64,000 nt of DNA from Membranipora membranacea (Eukaryota > Bryozoa > Gymnolaemata > Cheilostomatida > Membraniporidae). Numbering within the stretch: position 1 is the first letter of the stretch; every line of letters begins with the position of its first letter. The stretch lies in NCBI GenBank assembly GCA_914767715.1, contig OU612066.1:33828283-33892282 (forward strand), written 5' to 3'. The notes below the pieces were generated by a model. The model was given only the letters and a program-made list of their open reading frames with translations. It ran no database searches and was not told where the DNA came from. Below are positions 12,690-24,557 of this stretch, one piece after another. The translations under genes and the position numbers were made by a program.

Positions 12690-14930
12690 TCGGAAGTTGC
12701 CTGCTCATATACGTCATGTTAGCTAATTGTCAATTGCAGTGTGATGACACTAGACACAACATGTTATGAATGGAAAATTACTTATAATCACTTGCAAAAT
12801 CAATTGGTCTAAATACTTTAAACACCAAGTCAACATTGAATTTTCGACTGGGTTTCTACAATGTAATACTAAGGATTTCTTGAGGAGTCCTGCTGTTTAC
12901 CTGTAGGATATTGGGCAGTAGAAACGAACAACTACGATACCTGTCTTCACCTTACTTGGGCAAAAAATGAACTTGCCTCTCAATTCAGATAACCCAAGAT
13001 AAGAAAATAAGTTTTGCTTGATGATTTTCATACCTATAATTTCTCGACAGTTAGCATGATTCCAAAGTCTCGATTAGGACATCTAGCTTGTCACAACTTC
13101 TATCACCTCTATGCATATTCAAACCTAGTCTGAGTCTTCCAGACTCGGGCCCCACGGCCCCCGGCTGGAGCAAATTAAAACCTTATGTTTCATTCCTCGA
13201 TCATACAAGTCAAAAAGAGATATAACGTTAATGTAAAATTCATAATTATAATTGGTTCAAAGTGACAGTAAAATTAAAAAAGAAACATGCACAGAAAAAA
13301 AATATGGTCATATGGAAACGTGAAAGGCATGATAAAGATATGATATAATTTTAAGAAATTATCTGCTTTTGTTCTGTAAGTGGACAACTCCCTATAGCTC
13401 ATGCAGTACTCGGATTAGGTATCCTGTTTGGTCAGGGAGGGTGGGTGGTATCACACCCTCCTTGGTTTGGTCCTGTCTTGTCAATATCAAGTTCAATACT
13501 CAAAGCCCTGTGAGAATCACCACCCTTCCTTCCTGTTCCCTTTTCAAGCAAATAGGTGTATCACTGAGGTTCATCACACATAGGTATATCAGTACACTCC
13601 CAAACTATCATAGAAACTTCACATTAACAGAAATGTTAGATAAAAAGCCGGTGGAGACTTTGGTTAGTTGAGCTGTGAGCAGTCTTGAGCAAGCTGCTTA
13701 AAACAGAAACAGATATATGAGGTTGTTGACAATGCAGAAAACTGCTGAATACCATCAATAATATCAGCAACATCACCATAACATGCTCATGATATACAAG
13801 TATTACCTTGATTGAGTGTGTAATTAGTGGCAGTTAAATAAATATCATGTTAGCGGATAATTTTCTCATCCGTTCAAACCATCAACATCTCATATTGTCT
13901 CTGTTTAAACCCGTACTGATCACTTGTGATCAGATTCGGGTTAGCCAGACAAGGATTCAGTTCCTTGTAAATTATGTATCTGCGGTCGTATGACCCTCGC
14001 CGTCCCAACATGCACGCTCTCATAATAAGTATAATTGTAATAATAAGATAGGAAACAGCTCAACTAGCAAAGTCAAAGACACCATGTCTACAATCTTGTG
14101 AATAGTAGTAAGTTACACTTGATAGACTGAACACGCATGAAGCGATACTACATGCCTACACCTTAACAAAGCTATGGGTAAAATAATATTATATGGCTCT
14201 ATGAAGATCGAACATCTTATGCTGTTAACAAAGTTTATATTGCAGATCGAGAGCAGCTGACCGTGGGAAGCAGTCCTGATATATGCAAAGCTTATATTGT
14301 AGAGTGAGAGTCGAAGCTGTCCTGATATAAGTTATGAGAGGTGGCTTACATATGTGCGTATTGCACATTTCATTGTCATGTATTGGAAATCAAGTATTAA
14401 ACAAACAAAATATATTACATATTATATACCTTAGTGATATACCTAGATCAGGGGTGCCCAACCTTTTCTCTCACATGAGCCATTTAAAAAAGCAATCACA
14501 CCTAATGAGCTGACCACGCCGCGTCACGTGTAGACAACATGGAAACAGTCAGTGATATATAAATATCATATATAAGTGCTAGCAAAATTACCAAAGCAAA
14601 GTCATTGTGTGAGATAATGCGCATAGCGCGAAAATTTTTTGAGGCAATTTCTTGTCATATGAGGCGCCCTGGAGGTTGGCAAGTCTGCAAGAAGACAACT
14701 CTACACACATATATACACCCAGTACAATGAACTTGTATACACTATACATACATTTAACGTACATTGTACATGCATGAATTGAATGCATGAAATTCGCGCC
14801 AAAAAGCGCGTAAAATTTGCAAATATTTAAATGAGCCACCCAAAAAGCCAAAATGAGCCGAGGTGGCTCATGAGCCATAGGTTGGGCACCCATGACCTAG
14901 ATGCTTGAAAAAGAAACAGAAGGGATGGGG
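12690..14930. repeat. large direct repeat, copy 2 (with MITE insertion)
   Basis: This is the second copy of the block at 11130-12520, with the same landmarks in the same order. It is longer because of several indels and a 446-bp hAT-type MITE at 14449-14894. Copy 1 has the uninterrupted sequence at the matching place (near 12480-12500). Confidence 0.75.
14449..14894. mobile_element. hAT-type MITE with 8-bp target duplication
   Basis: The element begins CAGGGGTGCCCAACC and ends with its inverted match GGTTGGGCACCCATG. It is flanked on both sides by the identical 8-bp ACCTAGAT (14441-14448 and 14895-14902). An 8-bp target duplication and CA(G/T)GGGTGCCCAACC ends are typical of the hAT superfamily. 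At 446 bp with no transposase reading frame it is non-autonomous. Its interior carries repeated GAGCCA/TGGCTC words. The matching site in copy 1 of the surrounding direct repeat lacks the element, which confirms insertion. Confidence 0.88.
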
Positions 14931-14934
14931 GCTT

Positions 14935-16550
14935 ACAACAAGGGTTATAGGCTATTACCATTGCTTACAATATGCAATATAAAATATCCAATCACCTACT
15001 GCATGGCGGTCTATTAAAACACCTACATTACTTGTGAATGTAAAATAGTATAGAGTAGCAGGCGATTGTCAATTGTAATATAAAACAATGTTAATTTAAT
15101 CTTCTTCCAATTGATAAATAAAGTTAATGAAAAACGGCCTGGTGGTGCAGAGAAGCATGACGGCCACTGAATTAGATTCTTCTTCATATGGAATTCAATG
15201 ATCACGGCATATTGAAAATCCAATTGATTTCCGTTTCATGTAAAAAATGAAGCCTGAGGTAAGTATACTTTTGTGGAATTGTGCAGATATTCAGCTTTAT
15301 GATTATTGGCATTATTACTCATGGCATAAGTATTGGCACAACACACCATCAGGTTATGACCAATATCAGGTAATTCTTGAGTAAATAATGTATTGATTGA
15401 AATTTGATCAATATCGTCAGATTTTCCTGTGTATTTACATTTCTCCTTCCTATGCGATTTTCGATGTGCCAAATGAAAATGAATTATTAAAAAGGGTAAG
15501 GTAAGTATTATTGAGCTCATATCATGCTAAAGGTAAGTATAATAAGGAGTGATTATTTGATACGCATTGGGGCATTGGAGGTCATAGAAAAGCAGCAAGG
15601 GGTTGGTTATCCCTCCCTTTGCCTCCACAGTCAAAAATTGATACACTACATCAAAATCAACGGCTTAAGACAATTTTAACACTTCATTCATATGGCTATT
15701 TTTAGTGACATTCGGTCTCATGAACAATAGAAATACCTGTATTTGGTTGAACACAGGTCAGAACAACAATATCAGAATTTTGTTGCAAAAGATGCTTTGT
15801 CGTGGTTTGTCTTATCGATCCTCACCGCTAAGATTGAATATAAATCCTCTTTCTGATAACAATTGTATCACAAAGTTAATTTAGAGGAAATACCTGCAAG
15901 GTCAGTTACTGTTTTTTTCAAAGATTTTCTCCCTCGCCAATTGAATTCTCTCAATCCCATGATATTCTTTCCACTATTATCTACTTTCCAGAATAAATCA
16001 AAATCTTACATTTATTACCATGTCAAGTTTTCTTTCTCATGTTATTGATTGTGGTTCTGTTCAAATTTCTTCTATCAAGGTTTTGTTTCACAGCTAGTGG
16101 TCACATAACAGCATGATCTATCATCAGCACTGATATACTATGAGGAACCGCTGGTCATGTCTTATTCTCCAGGGTATCAGATAGATGTATGATGTTTTAT
16201 AGCAAACAGGAAATCATTATCAGCTGATGTTTTTGTATACTTATTTCACCTATTACGCTTCAAAGTTTTGTGTAGCAATTTTGATCTAAGCGAGCCTGTG
16301 ATGTACATGAACATTTCGTTTGTGTGAGCAAAAGGGGATAAGCAGCCAGGATCTAATTCTTCAGAGCAAACTGGAAAATTGATACATTCAGCGTTGCAAC
16401 CCAGAGATGTTTTTTTTATTACAATATTAGAGTAGGCAAGATTGCCCAAATATAAACCTCATGCACATAGAGAACCTTCAAGCATCCTTTATCCTATTTA
16501 AATTTTAATTTCAATGGGAAGGCCTTGAATCATGACAGGCCTGTCTCAAA
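14935..16550. other. non-coding stretch
   Basis: I see no gene or RNA. The sequence is AT-rich with scattered short ORFs that lack splice support. Confidence 0.45.
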
Positions 16551-16627
16551 GGATGAGAGGCATACTGAGATCAGAAAACAATACATAATTTATGTATTAT
16601 TTTCTGATCTCAGAATGCCCCTCATCC
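16551..16627. repeat. 77-bp inverted repeat
   Basis: Arms of about 38 bp (GGATGAGAGGCATACTGAGA... and its complement ending CCCCTCATCC) meet around the centre ATACATAATTATGTAT with only one or two mismatches. No clear target duplication was found. It is probably a small foldback or a MITE remnant. Confidence 0.75.
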
Positions 16628-17027
16628 TCAAAAGGATGCTTGGATGTTATGAAAGTTACAATCTTAGTAGGCAGCAAAGATCAGAAAAAACCTGCCCAGC
16701 TTGCTGGTAGTTTGCATTTCATTTTATATTATCCAAATTACATCCAATGAATTTGGCTGATAATGCTATGCTACAACCAGCAACCTTCTAGGTTATTAGA
16801 AATGGGGCTCCCAGCACACAAAGTTGTCTTCAATTTCTTCGGAGAAGAATAGAGCAATCTTCAATTTTAAAGCTGTCATCTTCAAAATGAATTCTTCAAA
16901 ACGACGGTTTGACTGGACATCAAACTGAATCTAACTCTGAAGAGCAGAGCCAGCATCGGGCAAAACCTTACTTATTCGTAATTGAAAATGATCTTCTCTT
17001 CAATTTGCCTCTAAATAGTGAAATCTT

Positions 17028-17051
17028 GTCTCACCTGATGTCTCACCTGAT
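17028..17051 (-). repeat. 12-bp repeat at probable LINE 3' end
   Basis: Two exact copies of a 12-mer (ATCAGGTGAGAC on the minus strand) lie about 120 bp beyond the stop of the LINE ORF. CR1/L2-type elements often end in a short tandem repeat rather than poly(A), so this may mark the 3' end. That is inference. Confidence 0.4.
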
Positions 17052-17168
17052 GATTCTTAGCTCCTAGCGCCGACTTCAGCGTCGTGACTTCAGGAACGTT
17101 AAAAACTCATGAATCGTTTTACGTTTCCAGGTCATTTACCGGTAAACCAATAAGGAACAGCTTTACAT

Positions 17169-20100
17169 CTAACCGGGGTTCGGGGCAGGGGCTGTTAACA
17201 GTGGGCAACCAGGCAGTAGACAGTTCCAGTCTTTGGCAGTTCTAACAAAAAAGAACCGGCGATAGTGCAGAGTGTTGGTAGATGGAATGAAATACTGCTG
17301 TGCATGGCGTCTGCTGGAGTGGTGTGTTGATCTAGACACATGTTCATTGATGATGTGAGGAGCATTAAAGTGGTAGGTGCGAAAGACCTGCAGTCGCCTA
17401 CACTTACGGCGGTCATCCAGTGGTTGAAGGTCAAGCTTTGAGAGAAGACCTGTGGTGCTGGTTTTCCTGTCGCTGCGCCGGATGCCACAGATAAACCGGG
17501 CTGCACGACGCTGAACTGCTTGGAGTTTGGTCTCTACAGTCTGGGTAAGAGTGTCCCAAGCGCAGGAAGCATACTCGAGTACTGGTCTCACTAGCTGTTT
17601 GTAGGCGGTGGAGCGAATGTCTTCTGATGTTGTGAGGACATTACGTCGTATGAAGGCTAGGGTGGCATTTGCCTTACTAGTGATTTTGGCTATGTGTTCG
17701 TGCCAGGTTAGTTTTGAGTCAACATACACACCAAGGTATTTGGTGCAGTTGGTGCGGGGGATCTCGATGTTGTGGAGTTTGTAGGAGTTCTCTGATGGGC
17801 GTTTCTTCCTTGTGAAACAAATATGCTCACATTTCGAGGGATGAAACTCCATGTCCCACTGATTCTCCCACTGCTCAAGCCTGCTCAAATCATCTTGGAG
17901 TGTTTGGTGGTTGATTGCATCAGAGTATACAATTGTGTCGTCAGCAAACAGTCGTACTGTTGACTTGATGTTGTCGGGCATATCATTGATGTAGTACAAG
18001 AAAAGAGTTGGGCCGATCACTGAACCCTGAGGAACTCCTGAGGTGACAGGGGAGACGTCTGACTCTTCTCCTTCAACTACAACCTTCTGGGTCCTGTTCA
18101 TAAGGAAGTCATCAATCCATGATAACACTTGAAAGGACACTCCGTACGTTGCTAACTTCAGTAATAGTTTGCTGTGGTTAACTTTGTCAAAGGCTTTTGA
18201 GAAGTCCAACACACAAGCATCTGTCTCGATCCCTTTGTCAAGGTTTTTGGCGATATCATTGGCTAGTTCAATGAGTTGGCGTTTGCAACCGTGGTCTTCC
18301 CGAAAGCCGTGCTGGTTCTTGAAGAACAGTCCCTGTGACTCAGCATAAGATGTTAGTTGACTGGTGACAATATGCTCTAGAACTTTGCTGACTACACAGG
18401 TAAGACTAACAGGCCTGTAGTTGGATGGTAAGCACTTGTCCCCTTTCTTGAAGATTGGCGATATTATGGCCTTCTTCCAGTCCAGTGGAACAGACCCTTT
18501 GTCGAGTGAGAGTTGGAAAAGACTCGATAGTGGTGCGGTAAGTACGTCAGCCAGCTCTCGGAGCACCCTGGGACTAATGCCGTCTGGGCCCGTGGCCTTG
18601 TATGGATTTAGAGTTCTAAGTTGCTTGTGGACGCCGTTAGTGGATATGGAGATGTTGGGCATGACTGATTTAAGGGTCAATGTCAGGTAGTCTATTCTTG
18701 GCGTTGGCTTGGAGAAGACTGACATGAATTGCTGATTCAGCAGGTTGGCCTTCTCCTTAGCAGTGGTAGTCAGAGCACTTCCTTTCTTCAGAGGGCCTAT
18801 ATTAGAGACAGCAGATGAGCGTCTGTGTTTGATATAGGTCCAGAAGCGTTTTGAGATGTTTCGTTGGGATTTATCTTCTTCGGTAAACAAGCGGTGCACA
18901 TAGTCGGCATGTTCTGTCCTCAGTTGCTTCTTTACTAAGGCACGATATAAAAGATACCTTGCCTCCAGACGAGGGCAACCTCTTTTCTTGACACGCTTGT
19001 AAAGTCTATTCCTGATCTTTATCAGCTTATGGAGGTCTTTTGTTATCCAGGGACAGGAATCCTTACGCTTGGGTTTCCGCCGAGGGATATAGATCTCCAT
19101 AGCCTCCAGGATTAGTGTTTTGATATCAGTCCATAGTTCGTCAGGACTTGTGTGGTATTGCTGATCTATGCTGGTGAGGCGGGGTGCGAGGTATTGTGTC
19201 ATACCCTGCCAATCAGCGTGTCTGTACAACCATATTTTTCTGAGTTTTTGTGTTCTGTTAATAGCAGTGACATTGATCTCAAAGAACACAGCTGCATGGT
19301 CACTTATGCCAGGGATGACTTTGACTCTGTTTATTTGATCTGGAATGTTTGTGCAGACGAGGTCTAGAGTGTTATGGAGACGGGTCGGCTCAGTGACAAT
19401 CTGGGTGAGCCCAAAATCGTCCAGGATGTCAGAAAACTCATAGTGAAGAGCTCTATGTTGGGCTCCTGTTTTAAGACTGTTACTTGACCAGTCCCAACCA
19501 GGGTAGTTAAAATCCCCGGCCACAATTACAGAGCTAGGTCTCTTCTTCCCTAGTATATGGTTGAGTGATGACTGTAGTTGGGTATTGAAGTTGGTGTCAG
19601 ATACTTGGGGACGGTAACATGCAGCGATGTAAATGTCTCGATGGTTTTTGCAGTGTATTTTCACCCATGTTATTTCAGCTGAGGTGGTGATCGTAGCGTC
19701 TGTGCTTATGATGGAGTTGTTCACAGCAATCAGAACACCACCGCCGCATGTTGCGCGGTCTTTTCTATAAATGGTATAGGACTCAGATTCCAGTTCAGCA
19801 TCGCCAATGCTTGGATCCAGACAAGTCTCAGTCGCAATAATGACATCTGGCTTAGTGGTTGAGATGAGATTTTGCCAAGCCCCCTTTTTCCTTACTAGTG
19901 ATTGGCAGTTGATATTGATGAAGCGCAGTGGCCGTCCCCGTGCGGGCGGTAGCCTAGGTCTGGTTGGGGAGGATGTGTGTACTGGCTTACTGGCAGAGTC
20001 CAGAGAGTCAATAGTTTCGGTTGAGGTGTGGTATGATTTATCTTCTACACACGAGTCATGGTTACATTGAGATTGATTATCTACTTGAAGTAAGTCTGGG

Positions 20101-20354
20101 GATGTTGTTGAATAGTGGCTGGTGTTGCAATGTGAGCAGATCCAGTTAACACTGTCGTGACCTAGTTTTGAATATTCATGAGATGGAATTCTTTGACAGT
20201 ATAGGTGGTACCAAACGTCACATATCTCACATAGTACACCAGGTTCACCCCAGTCTCCAAATGGGTGCTTACATGTGCCACACAAGTAAACAGATGAGCT
20301 GAGTTCTGTTATTAATGATGATGTTAAAACAGGATCAGGCTGAATGGTGGCCAT
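17169..20354 (-). CDS. intact LINE ORF: PHD finger, endonuclease, reverse transcriptase
   Basis: A single open frame of 1061 residues has no internal stop. Residues about 24-77 form a PHD-type zinc finger: C25/C28, C42/C45, H50/C53, C73/C76. Residues about 145-370 are an AP-endonuclease-like domain with INCQS, ATETCLD, AGDFNYPGWDW and GISDHAAV. The centre is a non-LTR reverse transcriptase with YRPVSLTCVVSKVLEH, the motif A aspartate in LDFSKAFDKVNH, SGVPQGSVIGPTLF and the catalytic FADD. The C-terminus has the KYLGVYVDSKLTWHEHI thumb region. It would copy its own RNA at nicked genomic targets. The architecture fits the CR1/L2/Jockey group. The complete frame suggests a young, possibly active copy. 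No separate ORF1 was found upstream; the 5' flank runs to about 20.4-20.7 kb without a clear boundary. Confidence 0.93.
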   Translation of the reverse strand: MATIQPDPVLTSSLITELSSSVYLCGTCKHPFGDWGEPGVLCEICDVWYHLYCQRIPSHEYSKLGHDSVNWICSHCNTSHYSTTSPDLLQVDNQSQCNHDSCVEDKSYHTSTETIDSLDSASKPVHTSSPTRPRLPPARGRPLRFININCQSLVRKKGAWQNLISTTKPDVIIATETCLDPSIGDAELESESYTIYRKDRATCGGGVLIAVNNSIISTDATITTSAEITWVKIHCKNHRDIYIAACYRPQVSDTNFNTQLQSSLNHILGKKRPSSVIVAGDFNYPGWDWSSNSLKTGAQHRALHYEFSDILDDFGLTQIVTEPTRLHNTLDLVCTNIPDQINRVKVIPGISDHAAVFFEINVTAINRTQKLRKIWLYRHADWQGMTQYLAPRLTSIDQQYHTSPDELWTDIKTLILEAMEIYIPRRKPKRKDSCPWITKDLHKLIKIRNRLYKRVKKRGCPRLEARYLLYRALVKKQLRTEHADYVHRLFTEEDKSQRNISKRFWTYIKHRRSSAVSNIGPLKKGSALTTTAKEKANLLNQQFMSVFSKPTPRIDYLTLTLKSVMPNISISTNGVHKQLRTLNPYKATGPDGISPRVLRELADVLTAPLSSLFQLSLDKGSVPLDWKKAIISPIFKKGDKCLPSNYRPVSLTCVVSKVLEHIVTSQLTSYAESQGLFFKNQHGFREDHGCKRQLIELANDIAKNLDKGIETDACVLDFSKAFDKVNHSKLLLKLATYGVSFQVLSWIDDFLMNRTQKVVVEGEESDVSPVTSGVPQGSVIGPTLFLYYINDMPDNIKSTVRLFADDTIVYSDAINHQTLQDDLSRLEQWENQWDMEFHPSKCEHICFTRKKRPSENSYKLHNIEIPRTNCTKYLGVYVDSKLTWHEHIAKITSKANATLAFIRRNVLTTSEDIRSTAYKQLVRPVLEYASCAWDTLTQTVETKLQAVQRRAARFICGIRRSDRKTSTTGLLSKLDLQPLDDRRKCRRLQVFRTYHFNAPHIINEHVSRSTHHSSRRHAQQYFIPSTNTLHYRRFFFVRTAKDWNCLLPGCPLLTAPAPNPG

Positions 20355-21262
20355 CTTGGATTCAGCAGCTGCTGAACAATGAAGAATATCTCTCAGTGTC
20401 AGACAGTAGGAGCGTAGAATGACGAGGGATGGGGTTCAGGGAGACTTAGGGAATGTTTTATAAAAGCTGTTCCTCTAAAACACTTGAATTTCGGGTTAAA
20501 ATTATGCTAAAACCTCTTTAAAATTTTCAGCTGGATTTAAAACTGGCTAGCCGCCATTAAGGTCAATGTCTCCTCAGGCTGCATTTAAACTGACCAAATC
20601 TTTTCTACAACTTTAAAGCACTCAATCTTCAGTAAAATTAGCTGGGATCAGCCCCAGAAATCTGCTTTCTCATCAAGTCTGTCTTCTGAAAACCAGTCCG
20701 AATGGAAAGTTATCTATTCCCAATCATTGGTGAGACAACTCCCCACTTACAACGCGCATGTGCAGAATGTCTGGATACAGGATGTGTAAAATGAAACTAC
20801 AGTGGGACAGTGTTATTCTGATCACAGACATCAATACAGCTCTATTTCTGTCATTCTGATGAGTTTCAGCATAGACATCAATAGCTCTAATTCTAGGAAT
20901 TTCAGTCTACATTGATTTTTGTAATTCCTTGAGCTATTCAGCAAGAAAGTGTCATGCAGATGCAGTGACTGTCATTGCCTAGGCAAATACATCCGCTCAT
21001 GGCTTGGACCCCTAAATTGCATTGCAGATTTATATTATGTGATATCAGCAAGACACCATCACTACTGGCACTGGCAGAGTCTCTGCAATGACTGAATGAG
21101 TTCATTGATTCATGAGTGTCTAGTCTAGTCTCCTCTTACCTCTTACCTCTTCTTCTTTAGCACGTACTAGAACATTGCGTAAGCGGTACGCCTCATTAAT
21201 TTTAATCCTGTTTACCCCTGAATCTTCAAAATAATCAATCACTTAATATACCGGTGGTTGTT
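20355..21262. other. LINE 5' flank, non-coding
   Basis: This sequence lies upstream of the minus-strand LINE ORF. The 5' untranslated region of the element probably occupies part of it, but I see no target duplication or obvious boundary. No gene was seen. Confidence 0.45.
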
Positions 21263-21785
21263 ACTTGAAATTACAGTAAAATCTAAGGCTTCTAATCTGT
21301 CAGATTTCAGTTATTTCAAAAATGTTTAAATGGCCAGCTCAACCACCCATAAACGTGGTGATCACGTGTTGAAATGGTAAAGACTTTCACCTGACCAGAC
21401 TAACCCGTGTGGACCACATGTGGCTATGGTGTTTTATGCCAATTAACTATCCGAGAAAATAACACCAAATACAATGGGGATAGCGACATGAAATTATAGT
21501 TATAAATATGACTTCTTATCAGTTAGATTTAAATGTTATTTCCAATGTTAAAATGCCCAGATCAACCACCCACAAACGTGGTGATCACGTGTTGAAATGG
21601 TAAAGACTTTCACCTGACCAGACTAACCCGTGTGGACCACGTGTGGCTATGGTGTTTTATGCCAATAAACTATCCAAGAAAACAACACCAAATATAATGG
21701 GGGTAGTGATGTGAATTTATAATAATAAACAAGGCTTCTAATCAGTAAGATCGAAGTTATTTCAAATTGTTTAAATGGCAAGAGC
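21263..21785. repeat. 223-bp tandem repeat, about 2.3 copies
   Basis: Homologous units start at 21263, 21486 and about 21709 (ACTTGAAATTACAG, ACATGAAATTATAG, ATGTGAATTTATAA), spaced by exactly 223 bp. Each full unit contains AAACGTGGTGATCACGTGTT and CCCGTGTGGACCAC, which are rich in CACGTG-like inverted words. The third copy stops after about 75 bp. Confidence 0.85.
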
Positions 21786-24212
21786 AAGATTATTATTGAA
21801 AGCAACACTGCATTATGAGTCATTATAGTATTCACTCACTAAAATCCTGTATGGCTGGCTGAGTAAATAGTATTTTCACTGGTTGAGTAAATAGTATTTG
21901 GAATAAAGCCAACTGCCAATTGTTAGACTAATATGCTCTATATTGGAACAAAAGGAGTTATTCAATTCCTGTGTCAGGCTGTTGTTGTTGAGAGGCACCA
22001 CCATGCTACAGCCATTGCCACATCTCAAAGGCTGAGAGGATTACCATAAAGCACAACACTTTATTTGTGAATAGGGAGCCTAGCTTAGCGTAGGAATGCC
22101 GCGTAGCTGTGGTATACTACAATCCTATCAAAGGCCTTGTTTACTATGCTTTGCTATTGTAGGAAAATATTGAAGTAAATTTTGCGCAAGATGGAACATA
22201 CCATACTTAAGCTACCGATGACTGGGGTGTGATAGATTATGGTGCCAGGACGTCAATTATATTTGCCATAGCTCTAGGTGGCTTTGGAGGTCAAAGTGTA
22301 CATAATCGCATTGCAAACTGAATGCATGATGTCTCCTACCAGAAAATTAATCAGGTTTCGTGCATGTCTAAACTTCGCAACTCAGCTGTGCACCTTAGAT
22401 AGATACTTTGTCTGCTCAGCAAAGTTTTCAATGTAGATTGGTACAACTATCAATAACTTTGGATTTGTGCCACCTAGTGATGTCTTCTTTACCAAATTGC
22501 AAAGTCATGTTGAGTCAACATCAGCAAATATTTGGTTACAGGTTTGGGGTAGGACACATTGTGCATTTTTATTGTAGCCCATGGCAAGCGATCATTTAGG
22601 CATCTAAAACACAAAGCATATCTGTCTAATTTCTGTTATATATTATAGTAATTTTAACGAGTTTGAGACTAACTAACACCCTCTCTGGCATGTCAGGTCG
22701 GTGGCGTAAGGTATTTAAGCTTGATCCGCAACAAATCATTTATATTTCACATATTCCAGAGCCTGAAAGAGGAATTTGGTTGCGATTTGAAAAAGGGTTA
22801 TGTGACACAGATATAACTTTAAAATTTTGTCAACCTTACAACTTGACTTTACAATTTTGCAGTGCAGTGCAAAATTGCCCAGAGTTGGTGTGACAAACGG
22901 CATTTTAGTCCTACTATCTAAATATCATTACATTGCCAATGTCTACACCTACTATGATCATCATTGCTATTATACAATTCCTATACAGTACCTTTACACA
23001 GATACTAAATATACAATGCTACTACACAATTATAATTGTTTTGCTTTACACACTTGGTCAATTAATCCCCTGCACTGTGACTTTGCTCTATGCTCATTTC
23101 ATTGGTCGACTAGCAAAGTGCACTGAATTGTGGGAAGGGTTATTAGCTAGCGCTTAGTTTGAATTGTAGAACTGGTGTAACTACTACCACTACTAGTGCA
23201 GCCCTTCATAAATCTATTGGTGCTGGTATAAATGCTGTGGAATCATCATGTATCATCTTCATTTGATGTTGTTACTCAAACTTATCACAACTAAACTATC
23301 TACTAGTAGAGAGACAATTATTATCAGCACAACTCTCATTGGAATATCGACCCTGCATCTCCTCTGGATCATATCTAACTACTTACAACTACCACCGTGA
23401 TTGAAGTTGAAAGTCTTCTTGGAACAGTACAACTACCAACCACCGTGATTGCTAACAGACTCGTTTGAAGGGTGAGTGACTGGCCTCAGACGAGTCAGTA
23501 TTTGTACTACTATTTCATCTTGTAGGCCTACTACTCACTCTTGCTTGCATGACTTATTCTACGACAATCAATATTGTGTAGATGGGGCACTGGCTGGCCA
23601 CGCCACACATGCTGATAGTATCTCCTGATGATATCTTGTGTTGTATATATCACTTAGGCCTAGTAGTATTTCATAGTATAGTCATTCAATGACTTTACAA
23701 CCTGCTTGTTTCTTGGCTGTACATTATTGCAATGTGAGAGTAGGCTAATGCCCGATCCAATAGTTTGGTTTAAAAACGTTGATTCTTCTTATGAAGTCGG
23801 ATGAGTAATTATTGACACTGTTATGGCAATCAATTTTAATATGTTAGTCATCAAATTGAATCCCTGTGCTCCATTTGCTGCAACCAGACATGCATCAGAG
23901 TTGAAAGCTTTCTCATTAACACTGGCCCCAACTTGCTGTTACCACCATGGTGGGAATTCATGGGTACTGGTGTATCTTTTAGAAAGCGGCGGCTGGTGGA
24001 AATATATATCTGAATTGAATAGTACTTTAATAGTACTCTGTTTCCATTGTTGGCAACTATCTTATCCGTAGTGTATAGTGTAGAATAATATACCCATGTC
24101 TGTGAGACTTCTAGTTCATAATATTGTTCTGTGAGTCTCAGCTCCATTGTGTTAATTTCACACTTCACACAACATACTGCAATTGATAATGTATTGTTTT
24201 GCCTATTTGTAG
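21786..24212. other. non-coding stretch between tandem-repeat blocks
   Basis: No clear gene. A short open block near 22431-22533 follows a TAG acceptor but has a weak donor and no recognisable domain. A short local duplication (CTACCACCGTGATT / CAACCACCGTGATT) lies near 23390-23450. Upstream exons of the 24213-24557 candidate may be hidden here. Confidence 0.4.
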
Positions 24213-24557
24213 ATTCTCTTCTGATCAGATATAGGCACTCTGGGGCGACAGAGGATAAGATCAGCCGAGAGATGGCCGAAGTGATTAAGCAAGCAAGCAA
24301 CCGCGTCAAAAACGAGTTGAAGAAGATGGTAGGTAGAGAGAATTTATAATTGTTAGTAGTCTGTAGTTAGTCTGCCATCAAATTGTTCCCATTAGCATCT
24401 CACAAGGTTACTTGCAGGGTATTGAGTGTCTCTACGCAAGTTGGGTCAATCTAATGTGAGGCGATAAATATGGCAACATAAATGTATTGGTACAGCAGTC
24501 AATGTTATTTTCTTTCTTGTATTCTAGGCTGGGCAAAGCAGTGGCACTGGAAGCTAG
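24213..24557 (+). CDS. two candidate 3'-terminal exons of an unidentified small protein
   Basis: Exon 24213-24328 is bounded by TTTGTAG and GTAGGT. It joins in phase to 24528-24557, bounded by ATTCTAG and a TAG stop. Together they encode about 48 C-terminal residues: RYRHSGATEDK, then a charged amphipathic helix (ISREMAEVIKQASNRVKNEL), then a Gly/Ser tail ending GQSSGTGS. Phase, splice sites and helical character support a real gene end. I do not recognise the family, and no upstream exon could be fixed. Confidence 0.4.

Noticed and set aside
14588-14893. A 101-codon minus-strand frame
   Set aside because: It lies wholly within the hAT MITE and reads through its terminal inverted repeat; no transposase similarity.
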